From Lytechinus pictus (taxonomy: Eukaryota > Echinodermata > Echinoidea > Temnopleuroida > Toxopneustidae): a stretch of DNA of 64,000 nucleotides. The notes under the pieces were generated by a model. It ran no database searches. It saw only the letters and a list, made by a program, of their open reading frames with translations, and was not told where the DNA came from. The position numbers were made by a program, and so were the translations under genes. The stretch lies in NCBI RefSeq assembly GCF_037042905.1, contig NC_087245.1:26660501-26724500 (forward strand), read 5' to 3'. This document shows, one piece after another, positions 12,100-25,017 of this stretch (positions within the stretch are counted from its first letter, which is position 1; every line of letters starts with the position of its first letter).

Positions 12100-13296
12100 G
12101 TTTTCCAAATATGGTGTGTCGGATGACAACTCATCGCTGCGTCATCATGTCACGTAGTATTTCGCAATCATTGTTTGCATAGCTTGAATTGGGTTTCGTT
12201 GCTTGTGTGTAATAATTCGGATACGCGCGCGTAAGCGCGTTTTGCGCTCGCAAAGTTTTATTTTGCAATCAAAATGGCACCGACGGAGTCCAATTAGCCG
12301 CCTTTGGCTCTCGAATTTTCAGAGACCATCCACTGAGCAGGGTAAAGGCGTCGTTAGAAAGCATCTAACGGTGCTTAGCAAATATCACTCTGGAGTCTCA
12401 ACTTTTGGCAGAGAAGGAAACAATTTGGAATTCGATAAATCACCCTGACAAAAAAATTTACAGAGTCCGTCATCACTCAGCATTGTGCAACCTATTTCGT
12501 GGCATAGAGAGACAACGTTACGACGCCCTGCATTGCAATTGCATTGATCAGATTCGGATTGGTATTGCGTCATTCGATGAATTGTGTATTATTTACACGT
12601 TTACAATATCAAGCAAGCACATCTTACCGTCTTCAACACAAGCTTTGACGTTAGCTGGACTAGCGACTCAGCTCCGAACACGACGGCTGGATCTGTTATT
12701 TATGTTTTTCTTGGACTTGCCCTAGAAATTGAATTGTGAAGCTGAACTTCCTGAACTGAAGACAACTTGACAAGTGAACTGAAATTCCATATGAATATTG
12801 GCAGGACCAATTCAGTGTGTTTTTAATAAAATTGAGAGGATCTGGACCTCTTCATTGTCTTGAATGATTTTAATTCCATTTTCCAGCGCAGCTGAATCAG
12901 ATATTTGGCAGTTGCCAATATTTTGCTATCTATTTCACGTAAATAATATCAGAGACTTCTCTTAAAGTAAAAGTAAATCTCAGGGTTGTTGAAAAGGAGC
13001 ATCTAACTCTAGTAATTTAATCTAGGCCTAACTAACTTTCCTAAGTGCTGCTAATGTTATATTAAGCAGCATCATTCATCGGTGTGTTAAGAAGCCAGGA
13101 GGCCCAGGACACAACTACGGAGAAAGATACACGGCCGAAAGTATACTGGAATAAACCTGTGAACTATTGAAGTGAATTTTGCTTTTAACCATAGTAGATA
13201 CAAACAACTACAAACCAAAAGAGTAGCCTAAAGTTCTAGTGTAGCACTGTTGATGTAAAAAACAACTAGCAAAATTTTGTTTCTCTTTTTGGTCAG
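12100..13296 (+). promoter_or_regulatory. presumed upstream/5' untranslated region of Tribbles gene
   Basis: This stretch is more GC-balanced than its surroundings and contains a TGCGTCATC cAMP-response-like element near 12140. A pyrimidine tract ending in a likely splice acceptor (TTTCTCTTTTTGGTCAG, AG at 13295-13296) lies just upstream of the first coding exon, so at least one non-coding exon probably lies here. The transcription start and upstream donor could not be fixed. An 81- and a 106-codon open frame at 12.2-12.7 kb show no recognisable protein. Confidence 0.35.
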
Positions 13297-13356
13297 AGGT
13301 TTAATTTGCTGAGCTTGAATCGGGTCAGAGAGGAATCAGAAATAAATTGTCACTTG

Positions 13357-15947
13357 ATGAACAATTTTGCATCTGCCCCTATTCCGATCCATCATGGTCG
13401 GGGTAAATTTCAAATATTTCAGGACGTTTCTTCCGAATCAACTGGTGGACAATTGAGTCCTCAGCCACAACTTTCCCCGAGTCCGCCAAGTTTTGTATCC
13501 AGTGAGGATCATGTAGTCTCGAGAATTGGAAATTATGTTCTCCTGGAGGAAGTAGCTCCGAAAGTAAACAAGTGTATTGATACTTTAAATAACAAAGAAT
13601 GCATTTGTAAGGTGAGCTCAGAAGATTTTGTAATTAAGGTTTTTTTTTTATGGGCAGTCCTTCTTCCTTCAATGTCGAAGCTTAACAGCAATACAGAATT
13701 CTTATCTACCCCTTTAGGAAATGTACTGTAAAGAGTTACTCCAAGCTGAAAGAAATGTGATTTGAACTAGTGTTGAACAGAAAAAGTAGAATCAGACCAA
13801 TAGAATTTTCACTGAAAATTTCATTAAACAAGGAAAACAACTTTTGAAAAACTCAAGTTTGTCATAACTTCAGTCAGTGTATCAATTTACATTGTAAGTC
13901 TTCATAAGTACATGCATGATGTAACAATGAGCAAGCTTATCATTTCATCTCCCCACTTTTTCTTCGTAGTTCTGTTTATTATATGAATTTATCTAAAATT
14001 TGTGCTCTATGAATGTAGATGATCATCGCTCCAACATGTACACAGGCATCAGGAAAGATTGGTGCTAACAGTTCGTCAATGGCTGTCATATGTACACATA
14101 CATGTAGGTTAACGTTTGAGGCTGGTAAAGTCCAGGCCAATTCCCGTATTTGGTGCGTGTCACATCATAGTTCTATAAATATACTAGTAATGCAAAATTT
14201 GTGTTGCTATAATAAGTACTCGGGCAGGTGCAATGGATGAGATTAAAAGGAAAGTGATTGGGGTTGACAATACTTTCTCTTTCACCATGGTAAAAAAACG
14301 TTTTATTACTCTTATCTACATGTACATGTAACTCAATGATTAGCATTTTATTCAAGACAGGTTTCTTAAGTCTTAAAAACTCAATAAGTGGTAAATATAG
14401 CCTTCAACCTATCCAGATACGAGAATCCTCATATCTTGGATTATGATGTATAGTTTGTATACCGTTTTCAATATACATGTATTCACATCATTGAAATTTG
14501 ACAATATTGTGATATCGTCATTTATACAGACCTACTGTACATGTCATGTATACTGCAACAATTCATACAAATATGATGATTTTGTTCTTATTCTTGTTAA
14601 TACAGGTAGTGGATGTGGATAAATACCGGGAGGCATTTGCTGTACACTTTCACTTAGGCTATCATCCCCATATTAACCATGTTGAAGAGGTGTTGCATGG
14701 TCAAAGTCAGGCGTATGTCATCTTGCCCATCACCCATGGAGACATGCACTCCTATGTCAGGCGGAAGCGCAAGCTGCGAGAGCGGGAGGCTGCCTCCCTC
14801 TTTCATCAGATGGTGCAAGCCGTTGCTCACTGCCATGCCCATGGCGTCATCCTGCGGGACCTGAAGCTGCGCAAGTTTGTCTTCAAGAAAGAAGAAAGGT
14901 ATTGCACAGTGTCAAATCTGTCAAATGTCAAGGCTTTTACTATTCTCTTGATTTATTGACACAAAGTACATTTGAGATTTGACTCACTTGAGGATAATAT
15001 CTATCAGTTGTTGTCTTCTAATGTCAGTCTAAATCGATGGGAAACCCAATTATGTTACACTGTACTTGTAATAGAAAAAATCAATTCAATACAAAAGCAT
15101 TTCATAATTGTTAGAAAGTACTGGTAATCTATTATTGCCATTTATGTAATACACAGTTACATGTTAGGTTGCAGGGTAAAGGATGATTCAGGTCAATAAT
15201 CTTATGTATTACTATCATAATTACCTGTAACTTTCTTACAACAGGGTTATTGGGTACATCAAATCCTAGCCCGTAGCCAAGCGACACAAATTACTGGTTG
15301 CGAGGTCAAGGTTGAAGGTCATTTGAGTTCTATACTGTTCTTAGGTCGGACCACATTACATAGTATAGGGCTACCACAATTATCGATAACATAGAGGCCT
15401 CAAATCTAGTTTTGATGAAAGATATTTGTTATCCCATTTACATTCAAATGGTTTATTCCGAATTTCCTGTATAATCTTTTACTTCAGAACTGATGTCGTT
15501 CTTGATGGGATTGAAGAAGGCCGGATGCTAGCTACACCAAGTGACGATAATTTGAATGACAAACACGGTTGTCCTGCCTACGTTAGTCCAGAAATACTTC
15601 TCACCAATGGTAGCTACTCTGGTAAAGCTGCAGACATGTGGAGCCTGGGCGTCATTCTCTACACCATGTTGGTGGGGCGTTACCCATTCCATGATTCCGA
15701 TCCCGTCTCTCTCTTTACCAAAATCCGTCTTGGACAGTACAATGTTCCCGATTCCCTCTCCACCCAGGCCAAGTCAATGATTTACAGCCTGATGCGGGTG
15801 AGTCCTACTGAGAGACTTACAGCCGAGGAAGTCCTTGAGCATCCCTGGTTTCGAACCACCAGTCAGAAGTCATCAAGGAAATCAGAACCTAAGATGGTGG
15901 ATCAACTTGTTCCAGATTTTTTTTCTACAGATGATGATCTGACATAG
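13357..15947 (+). CDS. TRIB2: Tribbles-family pseudokinase (three coding exons)
   Basis: Scaffold pseudokinase that in animals links substrates such as C/EBP proteins to the COP1 ubiquitin ligase and modulates MAPK/AKT signalling. Coding exons are 13357-13611, 14606-14898 and 15488-15947, with GT/AG introns of 994 and 589 bp; phases join exactly to give 335 aa (human TRIB2 is about 343). Seen: serine/proline-rich N-terminus; degenerate glycine loop; retained lysine of CICK (residue 85, at the exon 1/2 junction); ILRDLKLRKF in place of HRDLKxxN (about 167-176); GIE (190-192) where kinases have DFG and vertebrate Tribbles have SLE; DKHGCPAYVSPEIL; SGKAADMWSLGVILYTMLVGRYPFHD region; VLEHPWF (298-304), matching the MEK-binding site; DQLVPDF (321-327), matching the COP1 motif. 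ATG at 13357 is the first ATG in the exon. Vertebrate TRIB1/2/3 arose by duplication, so the symbol means 'Tribbles, closest to TRIB2 by eye'. Confidence 0.93.
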
Positions 15948-18900
15948 TATTTGATTTGTTATTCATTTTACCATTTCAGTTCTTATAGATTTGATTGTAC
16001 AGTAGTGGGATATAATTTGTTTCCCCCCATTTCTTTTCTTGATGTGATATTAACAAGTCTAAATGTCTTAATATACCTGTATGGGCACCGACTGGTAGTT
16101 GTTCAATTGGTATTCCTTTGATTTATCAGTCATGTGATTTTATTATGTCAAAGAGTTGATTTACCTAATCTTTTTTTAATCAGAAATTTAGTTAAATGTG
16201 CATCAGAATATAATAGGCTATAAATTGATATAGCCATTCACAAAACATTTTCTACTTTAGGGTTATTACTCTTGATTGATTTCTGTAGACCTGAATTTAA
16301 AGGTAAATGCTAGTTTTGGTAACGATATCAAAATGAGTTCGTACAGAATCCAATGAAATGACCACCAAAGTGTCTGTTTGTATAAATAAAACGCATGTGC
16401 CAAAGGATTCTGGAAGAAATTGTGTAATTGCTGAGAAATCAGCAAATAAGCACAGGATTCGGGTAGAGCGTCGGGCCCGACGCTCAAAGCAATAATTATA
16501 CGCTGTCCCACGTGCGCTTATCTGTGTTGGGGAAGTTCAGTCTGAACATTTTTCAGCGTAGATTTCAAGATTTCACAAAGTTCAGTTTATGTAACTGTAC
16601 CAGATCTAGATCCTCGATGATATACTGACAATTAAGCCTGGTTTTACAGACTTTCTCATGAAATCAGTGTTTACTGCAACTACTGGAATTTCTCTTTAAA
16701 TGAATGATATGTACCCACAATCCATTCAGACCTATAGCCAAGATCAATCTGACTAGGGTCCTGTGTGTGCCCCCCCTCAGGTGGTCATCTGTACCATTTG
16801 TTTTGTAGATTGTTGATATGCATTCATAAAATTTGTAAGAAACATGTTTATGAAAGAAGAAAAAAAATTAATTACCCTGACTGATAGGATGTTAGAATAT
16901 CCTCTAAAATATTTTGTTTTTTCTAATATGATTCACATTATTGAACCTTTACCAAAGATTTCAAGACAAACATGTAATATTAATTTTCAGTCATAAGATT
17001 GTGTAAACCAAAAGCTTCAGTCTCGATTGGTTGTTCCACTGAACTATGTTGGCTAGACTATGTAAAACTGTCAGAAATTGTTAAATGAATCCCCAGAAAA
17101 GATGGTTATTCCTGTCTACAGACTGCATTGGTGGAGAAACCACTTCATGGCAAAAGATCAACTCAATTCCGGCAAAATATTTTCAGAAAGGACCTATTGG
17201 ATAAAACTACGAGACAATGTGTTTTTTATTCAACATTACCCAAAGGAACTGTGTTTCTTAACCAATCAAGGCCTGTATGTTGTCAGGATCTGACAACCTT
17301 TCTTTATTTTGATTTGCTGAGAAGCAATGTTAGTACATGGTAATTGTCAGGTAAAATGGAATATGTCAGATGAATAATCCGACGTCCTTTCATGAAACGC
17401 TCCCATGATTTACAATATCAAGGTATAAAAATATATATATATATATACAGCCTCCAGTGGTATATTAAATTTAAATTCCATGCTTTGGTTGCAGTTTTAT
17501 CTACAAGCAGCGTACTGAGTTGTCCTAAAAATTTTCTCTTTTTTTCTTGATGGTGAGGCTTTGAGGGGTGATCCAGAATTAATGGGTTTGGTGCATTTTT
17601 ATTTTAAAAACTCAGTGGATAATTTACAGAAAGCATTGTAAAATGCAGTGTACTGTTGAAGCTTTTGATTAGAATGAAAAACATTGAGCATCTGTGTTCC
17701 TTATTCCCTGTCAGGCAATAATAGGCATAGAGATACTCTCTGTGCTATTCAGATATGTGTCGGCACATGCACAAGAGGTGTGTAGAGGATGGTCCGTAGA
17801 ATGCACTCATCAAACAAGTTTGTAATTATTCTTCAGAAAGTTGCTAAATTTGCAAAGCATGGAGAATGAAAATGTTAGTACTAGTGATAATTGAATAGAA
17901 TTGCATCATTTCCATCTGATGAAATTTTGCATTTGATGAGTCTATTATGATGCATGTATGTTTATTCATTTAGATTTTCACTTTATGTAATGACCTAGGC
18001 ATGTGCAAGCTATGCTCCTAGAGATTTGTGCATTCATTGTTTGCGGAATGGCTTCAGGCAGGCTCTGAAAAAAAAGTACTTGTTGATATAGTGAATGTGA
18101 TTGTGATCTAAAATTTGTAAAGTGCTGTATGATATGTCCATGTGACATTAGATGAAATATATTGAATTGTGCTAATAAAGGAAAAACAGAGTGTCCCAGA
18201 AAAAAGATCTTCAGTTGAAGCCACTGGTATGAATGTTGATGGGGTACAACATAGGGGCAGGGATTTTGCCCCTTTGATTTTTTTTTGGGGGGGCCTTTCA
18301 AATTAGCCTGGTACATATTGTTACTGTATGAATGATACGTAATGCATGAGAAGATGAAGACAAGGTAGGAAAACCAAGCAGTCCTTAGCCCTTGGCCAGA
18401 TGTATGTGAACGTCTGAGAAATACTTTTTTTTCTGGTACACACTGTATTTCTAGAATGCATGACTTATTCTTATCCAAAGATGAGAGTAATTATGCATGA
18501 TTAAGGAATACTGAACTGATGTTACATGTAGATTTATTTGAGATTCAATATGTACCAATCTTTGTAGCAATGCTACCTTCCCATCTTCTTACAAGTTACA
18601 AATTTTGTTATGGGAGGTGAGGAAATTAATGATTGCTTTATCCATCATGAATAGAGATGCTCATGGCACAGTAAAGAAAGAAAAAAAGGAAATGAAACAA
18701 ATAAGCATGATAAAGAGGGGTGATCATTATTATTATTATTTTGGTTCAGGGGAATAGGGATGAGCATACTATGGCTCCAGTCAGTTGGAATCTCGACTAA
18801 AGCACCTTTACACACTCAAACATAGTTTTGAACTTGAGTTGTATTAATATCAGAATATCAGCTTTATGCAAACCAATTTCCTCTATCTGAATACCATAAG

Positions 18901-21297
18901 GAACAGGAATTGCATTTAGAGCAGAGCAATTGCTTGTTTCAAGAGAAGAATGTTGTAATGGGAGTGATATTGGGTAGTAATTGATTGTGAAATGGCCAAA
19001 GTCAAATACAGGTGTCTTTCCTAAAAAAGTGTACTTCTGTCAAGCCAGGAGTATGGTTTCAGGGGACAAAGGAGCAGATGAAACATGCAAATCACAGTGC
19101 TCTAAACACATTCACAATGATGATTGGTGCTAACTGCTAAAGCTTTGAGGATTTATCTTTGAAGCTTTATCATTTAATCAAATTAGTATCAACATGTACT
19201 TAACTTTATTTACAGCCCCCCATCACCTGTCCTGGCGAGTGGCGAACCACCTGAAAGTATATAGTATTTGATCCTGTTTGGTCTTAACATTTTTTCATAT
19301 ACTTCTTGTTGCCTATACAAATTATTGGAATCATATCACTGCCACAACAGATGCTGTATATTCTAAATATTATATGATTTGTTTATTCTAGAAAGTATAT
19401 GATTTTTTTTCAATTCAATAGTGTTTGACTTTTGTTGGTTTGTACATGTACTTCATAGATTTACATGTATGATCTAATTGTTTGTAAATTTGTTTGATTT
19501 GTATGTTTTGTTTATTATTTCAAATTCTTTATACTTTACAAAGAGAGAATTGTGCTTTTTTCATTAAATTGTTCGTGTTGAGTTGAAGTGTTGAGATACT
19601 CTTTGATTCCATTAAACACTTTGAATATTAATTCATTACACAGGCAGAGAATAACACATGCCTTAAGGTCAGGCAAACTAATGGCGTCTCCAACCCAAGA
19701 TGGGAACTACCTAATTTGCATAAACAGAATGTCTAGTCATCGAGCATAGCGTACATTCATATCAATACATATTGAATAAGGGGAATAATGAAGCCTTCAT
19801 AGTGTAATAACCAAAATATCAGTGATACATTTTAAATCAGTGTGTTTATTCTAAATGAACTGCAGTGCAGTAGATGTACTTTACTTTTACAGTAAACAAA
19901 GCTTTCCATATCTATTCATTAAGGAAAAAAGAATCTGAAATATTGAGCTTCATTTATATTTTCCTTTGTTATTCCCTTGTTTTTACCACACTGTGACCCC
20001 TTCAAAAGAAACCAATGATTATTGTTCTATAGTCATGCCTATAATTTTGAATAAATGACACATACATTTATGAAAAGTTTATAACATCTCTGCGTCTGTT
20101 ACCACTTGTGTGAATACATGTAACTACATACATGTACAATGGCCTGCATACTTAACTTTGATTTAAACTCTGATCTAACGTTGAGGGTTAAATCTGGATA
20201 GCTAATGTGACACTAATTTTTAACAGTAGAGGTTTAAAGCGCCAATAATATTTTGATGCCCAATGCATTCATAACTGTCATAATTACTATAATAATAGCT
20301 GAAATGTTTTTATTCATCATAAAAACTTACATGTAAGGAAAAAATATCGTACAAATAAAAAAATTGACATTTTTGGCTTCCCATAATTTAAGCAGAGTTG
20401 GAGACCATGGAGACCATTAAGCCTGTACATGCACCCCCTTCCTATCTGTGCCCAAAGGGTGGGGGGGGGGAAGGAGACCACTGCCATCGAAGAGTGGAAA
20501 GCATCTGCGAGAAGAAAAAGGGGTGTTGGGGGGTAGGTGCAGAATGCACTTGCAAGGTAAAAAAAAATGCTAAGAATGAGACCCCCCCCAAAAAAAAAAA
20601 CTATGATAATCTAAAGCGCAAACTCCCAAGAATTTGAATATACAGGGCATTGTGCTTGTGCGGAAATGGGAATATCTTATTGGGATTATGTGCAAATGAT
20701 TAATGGAAATGTGAAATCCTGGTTTAGGGCATGCAGATTAAGGATATCTGCACAAAACCTGCATTTAGAGTGTCTGGTTTAGGGTGCTTTTTCAGGAAAA
20801 TTCTTGTGGATGCTGCACCCCCCTTTGCCAAACTAGATGGAATGTAGATTTGCGAAAATGATACCAATTACAATTTCTGATAGATCAACAACTTTTAAGA
20901 TCAGCCCTAGTCCAGTTTTCTGCCCTTTAATAAGACACCTCAATCATGCTAAAAGTGAGCAAGGAACAACAAAGGTCCGTTTGTTAAATGTTAGTATCTT
21001 GTTAATTTTTCAGTTAACTTGAAGAGGGAGTAAATTTAGAATTCAAACTCCGATTGTTATTATAGCAGGCAGTCCTGCAATAAAAACCCCTTTGTTTATA
21101 AAATCACTGAAAAGCAAGCGTCACTCTTAATAAAATATTCTCATTTTTAATATGGAATTTTCTTCATCAAGGAGTATTGAAGAGCAGAAATTGAAAGTCA
21201 TGGAAATATGATCCTGACTTTGAAATTCAGATAACCCCATACACCAATTGGAATTTGGTACCATTTCTATTTCAATTAATTAGATCTCTCAAATGTT
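15948..21297. other. 3' region of Tribbles gene and long intergenic stretch
   Basis: No further coding exon is recognised. AATAAA-type signals occur at about 16385 and several later places, so the 3' end of the Tribbles transcript cannot be fixed. A (TA)n run lies at about 17430-17450. Frequent TACATGTA words and AT-rich DNA are otherwise unremarkable. Transposon density is clearly lower here than elsewhere in the window. Confidence 0.5.
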
Positions 21298-21894
21298 TTA
21301 AAGGTCAAGTCCACCCCAGAGAAATGTTGACTTGAATAAATAGAGAAAAACCAAACAAGCATAATGCTGAAAATTTGATCAAAATCAGATGTAAAATAAG
21401 AAAGTTGACATTTTAAAGTTTCGCTTATTTTTCACAAAAACAGTTATATGCACAACTCAGTGGCATGCAAATGAGTGAGTCGATGATGTCTATCACTCAC
21501 TATTTCTTTTGTTTTTTCTTGTTTGATTTATACAATATTTCAATTTTTACCAATTTGACAGCAAGGACCAACTTAGCTGAACCATAAAATGTTATAACAA
21601 TGGTAGTGCCACAAGTTTAGGGAGGAATAAAACTTTGTTTCACAGGACAATGAGAAAATTAGAATATTTCATATAATAAAATACAAAAGAAATAGTGAGT
21701 GCTGTCATCAGTCCCCTCATTTGCATACCGACCAGGATGTGCAAATAACTGTTTTGTGAAATTAAGCGAAACTTTAAAATGTCATAACTTTCTTATTTTA
21801 CATCCGATTTGGATGAAATTTTCAGTATTATGCTTTTTGGATTTCTCTCTTTATATTCAAATCAACTTTTTGTTGGGGTGGACTTGTCCTTTAA
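21298..21894. mobile_element. TTAA-flanked palindromic MITE, family A copy 2
   Basis: TTAA at 21298-21301 and 21891-21894; inverted ends AGGTCAAGTCCACCCC / GGGGTGGACTTGTCCT. It shares the internal blocks of copy 1 (ATCAGATGTAAAATAAG, ACATTTTAAAGTTTCGC, ATGCAAATGAG, CACTATTTCTTTTG) on both halves. Non-coding. Confidence 0.8.
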
Positions 21895-22195
21895 GTATGC
21901 CTAAAATGAAAGAGAAAGGTACAAGCATTACAAATATGTGTCATGTATATCACGATTGTGATTGAGGTATGACAAACATCAATATTTTTATTTTTGTCTG
22001 GGATGGACTGCATATTTGATGAACAAATTCTACCACTACAGCAAAATATGAGTAGGCCTACAAATACAAAGGAGAAAATATGAAATATAGATGAAGTCCG
22101 GTTTATTGTAAAAAAAAAATCACCAAAGTCCTAATGAAGAATAAAAAGGTCCATTTCACAATTAAAGTCAGGCTTAAGTGTGCACAAGATATCTA

Positions 22196-22605
22196 AAGGC
22201 CACCGCACACCTTACGACTGTTCGCGATCCGATTTTGGAACAAATCGCATTTTGCTCATTTTCTGAAAATGTGAATGGAACATAATTTCATTTGAGGTTG
22301 AAATTAATTGAATGAATACTAAAATAACCATTTTGAAAGATTGCAAGCCTTTATTTTGGAGTAAAGGCCAAATTAGTTTCAAATCGTAGCCAATCGTACG
22401 ACTGCTATGACGTCATTACGACTAGATATTAAATTCGCTTTTATTGTAAGAAGGATGATAGCATAGTCACAGATTTGAATATAGGTATTCGTACGATGAT
22501 TTAGAACATTACACAGTAAGATATTCCAAGTCTCAATATTAGCATCACATTCTATTACATTTTATTCTGAAATCGGGTCGCAGACCAATCGTAAGGTGTG
22601 CCTTA
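22196..22605. mobile_element. MITE with AAGGC...GCACACCTTACGA terminal inverted repeats
   Basis: The left end (AAGGCCACCGCACACCTTACGACTG, then CGCGATCCGATTT) is mirrored by the right end (AAATCGGGTCGCAGACCAATCGTAAGGTGTGCCTTA), giving an inverted repeat of about 40 bp with mismatches. The interior repeats the motif in the middle (CAATCGTACGACTGCTATGACGTC). No open frame. Confidence 0.7.
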
Positions 22606-24406
22606 ATGTGTACTCTCATTGATTAATATGCAGCAGAATATACCACCTGAGGATGACCTAGCCAGATAGCCTATACAGTGATGTGTTTATCACACAACTA
22701 GAAATATAAAACTATTTCAGTCGCACTAGCAGATACGAACCAATAACGCCATCTCGAGTCCTCAACTACTCATACCTGGTCAGTTTCCTGACCCATAATG
22801 CTAGTGTAGTCTAATAATATAGACCCACTTGAATAATAACATGTTAATTAAATCAATACACTTATACTGCAATAATTATGTTACCAAGTAGCAAAACAAT
22901 TGCTTTTCCGCTCAAAACATTTTAGTTTCTCTATACAAATACAATTATAGGTCAATTTATTATCTGTAGTATTAGTACCTATTTGAAAACGTATATTTTA
23001 AGACTATGTATTTATAACACACAGTCAATGAGATACGACAGACAGTTCACTCCCCCTTTAAATCCTTGTGCAAATACCTCCACATTTATTTTAAGTGATT
23101 TTTAAACTTAGTCTTTCTACAAAGTGGAAGTACGAATATGGATGGGATTTCACTTCAGTATGAAACTACTGAAACTAAAATGTATAATTTTCAATTAAAT
23201 TGAAATTAGTCGACCCTAAATGACATTTCACCTTGGTCACGTGATCTGACTCGTGTTCAGTGATGACCATTACCCTTGTGTCATATTTTCATGAACTAGA
23301 TCAATAAACTCACAAAGTTATGATGACATAAAAAATTAACCTTGGTTAAGATTTCAATGATGATGACACCATTGGAAAAGCAGCGTCTATAGTGTCGCTC
23401 TGCTAAGCAGGCGAGACAAAAATTAGAATTAATCAATAAATAATACAAGGGGAAATATTAAGATCTGAGATGGAGCGAAATTAAATTATTCAGTGTATGG
23501 CTAACATAATGTGATCTAACCATAGCTATTTATCAATTGCCAAAACAACAAAAGACAATCTCTTAGAAAACTAAGTAAAAATTACATACTCTAAAAGATG
23601 AAATTAAAATGTTAAGTTGAAATGAAATTGACAGTCTGTACTCTGTAATCCCTTCCATGATTATGTTATGGCAGTATCAATTTAAAACGAGAAATCATTC
23701 AATAATTTAAAAGAACATCGCTACATAATTTCATGTAGAATATTGCACAAAATAGGAATATCTAGAATATATTACTAGTACTACCTCCACAAGTTGCCAC
23801 AGTTGCATAATAAAAATCCATATTTTGCACACTACCCCCAAATCTAAGTCAGGAGGCTACAATATTTACCATAGTCCATACTCTTCCACGTTTCCTTAGT
23901 AACCTGTACAAGAAATGAAGGCAACAATCCTCCATATTCCACCCCGACACTTTCATCTAAGTGCAAATGCGCAGTTACTGTTCATATGTGAAAAAGACAT
24001 GCATGTTGTAATAATACATCACAAATAAGAATACAAATACTTGAATAAATAAACTGCAATCAGAGGATATTAGAAGACAAAGACATGCAAATTACTACAA
24101 TCTATCAGCGGAAATGACATATAACATGCAGCTGTACGTAATGATTAAAGCTGCTCTTTAAAGAATCATGTTGCCTATGTGACAAGAGTCAGGACAGTAT
24201 GATATTGTTGCAGGCATCATATTTCATTTTCCCCTGAAGGCCTGTCAAAATGTTTACCAGATGCATTAAATAGTCAAATGATCATGACTAACATTGTATA
24301 AACCTTCATATTGACTTATGATTTTCAAATGAAGAAAGGGTATTTAAACTTGGATACCATGTTTTTAATTCTCTTACTTTCCAATCATTTGTAAATGGAA
24401 TTAAGC
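22606..24406. other. intergenic, nothing recognised
   Basis: AT-rich single-copy-looking DNA without plausible exons, motif arrays or transposon termini. GTCACGTGATCTGAC-like sequence near 23237 is the only E-box-like cluster noted, and no function can be assigned. Confidence 0.45.
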
Positions 24407-25017
24407 TTAAAGGTCAAGTCCACCCCAGAAAATTGCTGATTTGAATTGATAGAGAAAAATCAGACAAACATAATGCGGCAAATTTCATCGAAATCGGATG
24501 TGAAATAAGAAAGTTATGACATTTTAAAGTTTCGCTTATTTTTCACAAAACAGTTAAATGCACGACTCAGCGATATGCAAATGAGAGAGTTGATGATGTC
24601 CATCACTCACTATTTCTTTTGTTTTTTATTGTTTGAATAATACAATATTTCAATTTTTACAGATTTGACAATAAGGACCAACTTAACTTAACCATAAACT
24701 GTTAAAATGATGGTAATTCCACATGTTCAGGGAGAAATAAAACTTCTTTTCACTTGATAAAGAGGAGAAAATTAGAATATTTCATATTTCATATAATAAA
24801 ATACAAAAGAAATAGTGAGTGGGTGACGTCATCAGTCTGCCAATTTGCATACCGACCAGGATGTGCATATTACTGTTTTGTGAAATTAAGCAAAACTTTA
24901 AAATGTCATAACTTTCTTATTTTACATCCGATTTTGATGAAATTTTCAGTGTTTTGCTTGTTGGATTTTCTCCTTTTTTTCAAATCAACGTTTTGTTGGG
25001 GTGGACTTGTCCTTTAA
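24407..25017. mobile_element. TTAA-flanked palindromic MITE, family A copy 3
   Basis: TTAA at 24407-24410 and 25014-25017 with inverted ends AGGTCAAGTCCACCCC / GGGGTGGACTTGTCCT. Interior matches copies 1 and 2, including GACGTCATCAGTC near 24823. Non-coding; apparent 87-codon frame is a family-wide shadow. Confidence 0.8.

Noticed and set aside
12203-12725. 81- and 106-codon ORFs upstream of Tribbles
   Set aside because: No recognisable domain; one starts in the other's frame shadow. More likely promoter/UTR DNA.
13306-13356. Upstream TTG start for Tribbles exon 1
   Set aside because: Non-AUG start; the ATG at 13357 is in frame and sufficient.
21699-21965. 88-codon ORF (and the similar one at 24754-25017)
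   Set aside because: Both lie in the same position of family A MITE copies and are frame shadows of a non-coding repeat.
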